This document shows positions 61,864 through 64,000 of a DNA stretch of 64,000 nt, piece after piece. Positions within the stretch are counted from its first letter, which is position 1. Each line of letters opens with the position of its first letter. Made by a program: the position numbers and the translations under genes. Below the pieces are notes generated by a model. The model was not told where the DNA came from. It saw nothing but the letters and a program-made list of their open reading frames with translations, and did no database searches. Source of the DNA: Nonomuraea antri (GTDB lineage: Bacteria; Actinomycetota; Actinomycetes; Streptosporangiales; Streptosporangiaceae). Location of the stretch: positions 1-64,000 of the forward strand of contig NZ_JABCPZ010000009.1 in assembly GCF_013283785.1 (NCBI RefSeq). The letters are read 5' to 3'.

Positions 61864-62591
61864 AGCTCGCCCAGGCGGTACCCCACACCCCGCACGGTGC
61901 ACACGACGCGGGAGCCGAGCTTGTTGCGCAGATAGTAGACGTAGGTGTCGACGATCGACTCCTTCCGCGCGCCGGCGAAGACCCGCTGCCGCAGCGAGGT
62001 ACGGGTGTGGACCTGCCGGGGCCGGGCGGCCAGCGCGCGCAGCAACCGGCACTCCTGACCCGACAACGTGACGTGCTCGCCGCTGGGCAGACGCACGGTG
62101 TGCGTCTCGGGGTCGAGCCAGCCGGCGCCCAGCGGCAGCAGCCTGGCCTGGTCGAGGTTCCTGCGGTGCAGCGCCCGCACCCTGGCCAGCAGCTCGTCGA
62201 TCGCGAACGGCTTGACCAGGTAGTCTTCCGCGCCCGCGTCGAGCCCGGCGACCCGGTCGGCGACCGAGTCGAAGGCGGTCAGCACCAGCGCGGGCACGGT
62301 GACGGCCCGGTCGCGCAGCCGCCGCAGCACCTCGATGCCGTCGACCGCGGGCAGCCCGCGATCGACGATCATCGCATCGTATCCGCGGCTCAGCCCCAGG
62401 TGCAGGCCGCTGTGTCCGTCCAGCGCCAGATCGACGGTGTAACCCTGTTCGGTGAACAGATCGACCAGCAGGTGCCCCAGTTCGCGGTCGTCCTCGATGA
62501 GCAGCAGCCGACGGGAGAGTGGGTCGGCCGTACCCGATGTCCCAGCCACGAGACCACCGTGGCACTCCGGCTGCCGGATTTCCAGAACCAC
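61860..62591 (-). CDS. OmpR-family response regulator
   Basis: 243-aa regulator: receiver with IEDD near 32-35, phospho-acceptor Asp in MIVDRGLP, Lys in LVKPFAI, and a C-terminal winged helix (LSGQECRLLRALAARP ... VDTYVYYLRNKLG). GTG at 62591 follows the antiporter stop directly; a GTG at 62549 gives a more usual N-terminus. It partners the kinase and may control the antiporter or the neighbouring protease gene. Confidence 0.9.
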   Translation of the reverse strand: MVLEIRQPECHGGLVAGTSGTADPLSRRLLLIEDDRELGHLLVDLFTEQGYTVDLALDGHSGLHLGLSRGYDAMIVDRGLPAVDGIEVLRRLRDRAVTVPALVLTAFDSVADRVAGLDAGAEDYLVKPFAIDELLARVRALHRRNLDQARLLPLGAGWLDPETHTVRLPSGEHVTLSGQECRLLRALAARPRQVHTRTSLRQRVFAGARKESIVDTYVYYLRNKLGSRVVCTVRGVGYRLGEL

Positions 62592-63923
62592 TCAGCCATC
62601 TGAACGTTCGTATGCCGGTGCCGGCCGGCCGTCGGGACCCGGTTCCCCGATCTGGTCGCGTTCGTAGCGGTCGGGCAGGGCCAGCTTGTACAGCGGCAGG
62701 GCGCCGGCCGTGGTGATCACCGCCACCAGCACCAGCATGGCGAACAGCTCCTGGGTGATCATGCCCTGGGCCAGGCCGATGTTGATGAAGATGAGGATCA
62801 TCAGGCCGCGCGCGTTCATCAGCGCGCCCACCGCGTACGACTCCCGCGGCCCGAATCCGAGCCGGCGCATCGACAGCGCGCAGCCGAAGTACTTGCCGCA
62901 GAACCCGGCCAGCAGGATCAGCAGGAACGCCAGCGGCATGGCGCCGCCGGCGATGCCGCCGAGCTGGGTGTTCAGGCCGGAGAAGGTGAAGAAGACGGGC
63001 AGCAGCAGCGTCGAGACGACGTCCATCATGCGGCCGTGCAGCAGTTTCCTGAAGGCCGCGTCGCGGGGCATGGCCAGCCCGGCCACGAATCCGCCGAAGA
63101 CCGCGTAGACGCCGATCCAGTCGGTGAGCCAGCCGGCGGTGAGCGGCACCAGGATGACGACGTACACGCCGCCGGGGCCGAGCCGTCCGGTGCGGGCCAC
63201 GCTCCGGCCCAGCGGGCGCAGCAGCGGCCTGACCACGGTCAGCATCACCAGCGCGAACACCGCGGCCAGCACGATCGTGCGCAGCGCGCCCGCCGTGCCG
63301 GTGCCCAGGTGCATCGCGGTGAGCACGGCCAGCAGGCACCAGGCGAGCGCGTCGTCGATGGAGGCCGCGACCAGCGTGAGCCGGCCCACGCGGGTGTTCT
63401 CCAGGCCGCGCTCGTACAGGATCCTGGCCAGCATGGGGAAGGCGGTCAGCGACAGCGCGCCGCCGACGAACAGCGCGAACTCCAGCGGGCCGACGTCCGG
63501 CCGCGACAGCAGGCCCCACAGCAGCAGCCCGCAGCCGGCGCCGAGCAGCAGCGACGGCACGATCCCCGAGGCGGCCAGCACGCTCGCCCTGCGTATCTCG
63601 CCGGGCTCCTGGGCGCTGTGGTCGATGCCGGCGCCGACCAGGAACATGTACAGGGTCAGCCCGATCGTGCTCAGCACGTACAGGACCGGGCGCACGTCCG
63701 GCGGGAACAGCGCGGCCTGGGCCTGCGGGAACAGCCAGCCGAACAGGGTGGGGCCGAGCAGCACGCCGGCGACCATCTCGCCGAGCACGCGCGGCTGCAT
63801 CACCAGTTGCGCCAGCCGGCCGCAGATCGCGGCGGTCACCAGGATGACGACCAGGGCGGGGAACACCTTCAGTATCAGCTCGAGATTCGGGTCGAGTGGC
63901 GCGACCATGACCGATGAGCGCAT
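62592..63923 (-). CDS. CPA2-type cation:proton antiporter (Kef-like)
   Basis: 443-aa membrane protein with about twelve hydrophobic segments: PRVLGEMVAGVLLGPTLFGW near 45-64, ASIDDALAWCLLAVLTAM in the ion-binding region with a conserved double Asp, and MNARGLMILIFINIGLAQGM near 370. No C-terminal TrkA-type regulatory domain. ATG at 63923, three bases after another stop. Likely moves Na+ or K+ against H+. Confidence 0.9.
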   Translation of the reverse strand: MRSSVMVAPLDPNLELILKVFPALVVILVTAAICGRLAQLVMQPRVLGEMVAGVLLGPTLFGWLFPQAQAALFPPDVRPVLYVLSTIGLTLYMFLVGAGIDHSAQEPGEIRRASVLAASGIVPSLLLGAGCGLLLWGLLSRPDVGPLEFALFVGGALSLTAFPMLARILYERGLENTRVGRLTLVAASIDDALAWCLLAVLTAMHLGTGTAGALRTIVLAAVFALVMLTVVRPLLRPLGRSVARTGRLGPGGVYVVILVPLTAGWLTDWIGVYAVFGGFVAGLAMPRDAAFRKLLHGRMMDVVSTLLLPVFFTFSGLNTQLGGIAGGAMPLAFLLILLAGFCGKYFGCALSMRRLGFGPRESYAVGALMNARGLMILIFINIGLAQGMITQELFAMLVLVAVITTAGALPLYKLALPDRYERDQIGEPGPDGRPAPAYERSDG

Positions 63924-63926
63924 GCG

Positions 63927-64000
63927 TCAACTCCGTGTCTGGTGGAGGTCGCCGGCGAAGTGGCGTTCGCACGGCCGCTGCCTGCGCGCGTCCCACACCA
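63927..64000 (-). CDS. 3' end of an unidentified upstream gene
   Basis: The minus-strand frame enters from the right edge and ends at a TGA (63927-63929), three bases before the antiporter ATG. It encodes VWDARRQRPCERHFAGDLHQ plus three residues. The close spacing supports an operon, but the fragment is too short to identify and could be an untranslated reading. Confidence 0.4.
   Translation of the reverse strand, partial: VWDARRQRPCERHFAGDLHQTRS

Noticed and set aside
60541..63996. A 1151-codon frame with the histidine kinase at its end
   Set aside because: The kinase begins at the GTG at 61863 overlapping the regulator stop; upstream residues are a wrong-frame reading of the regulator and antiporter genes.

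Overview
The window is very GC-rich, with almost every codon ending in G or C, genes on both strands, and many GTG/TTG starts. Several genes appear to lack a 5' leader. It carries a ThyX thymidylate synthase, a mycothiol-type PIG-L deacetylase, a glpF-glpK/glpD locus and a fused trpE(G) behind a Trp-codon leader. Together these point to a chromosomal segment of a high-GC actinobacterium. The style (frequent AGG arginine codons, Streptosporangiaceae-like gene content) suggests Nonomuraea or a relative, but the genus is inference. I saw no tRNA, rRNA, CRISPR array, insertion sequence or prophage.

Region 1 (1-2.9 kb) is the end of a cell-envelope type operon: ABC ATPase, ABC-2 permease and a NarL-class sensor kinase cut by the left edge. 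Region 2 (2.9-28.5 kb) is a large catabolic and uptake locus. One nine-gene, almost gapless minus-strand operon encodes a solute-binding lipoprotein, a fused LivH-LivM permease, LivG and LivF ATPases, a GMC oxidoreductase, an aldehyde dehydrogenase, an HpaD-type extradiol ring-cleavage dioxygenase, an alpha/beta hydrolase and a GntR/FCD regulator. Divergent from it are a DapA-family lyase and an HpaE-type dehydrogenase. A glycerophosphodiesterase and a DUF1206 membrane protein follow. Next come an SDR, a MoaF-like protein, a SnoaL-like protein and an LLM flavin monooxygenase, then a second Liv-type importer (with LivM fused to LivG) ending in a YtcJ-like amidohydrolase, then a MarR regulator and a cytochrome P450. 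The simplest reading is import of one or two related aromatic or oxygenated compounds, oxidative trimming and meta ring cleavage. The isomerase/decarboxylase steps of the homoprotocatechuate route are not in the window.

Region 3 (28.5-38.2 kb) holds a TPR protein and an operon of two HME-type RND pumps flanking a small lipoprotein that looks like a stripped-down RND adaptor, then the PIG-L deacetylase. Region 4 (38.2-44.8 kb) has a flavohemoglobin, a double GNAT acetyltransferase, a BtrH-N/DUF4872 protein with an MmyB-type regulator, a BNR-repeat protein paired with a MoaD-like protein, and thyX. Region 5 (44.9-55.5 kb) has a secreted M4 protease with a C-terminal propeller, glycerol uptake and catabolism (glpK, glpF, glpD), a TIM-barrel amidohydrolase, and trpE(G) with a readable transcription attenuator. 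Region 6 (55.5-64 kb) has an SDR/TetR pair with a palindromic operator, a large secreted subtilase, and a Kef-type antiporter followed by an OmpR-type two-component system.

Features that stand out are the two Liv importers with different fusion architectures, the RND pair with one subunit lacking a conserved TM4 acidic residue, the mini-adaptor lipoprotein, the trp attenuator with an apparently leaderless leader peptide, and three independent tandem duplications that straddle stop codons.
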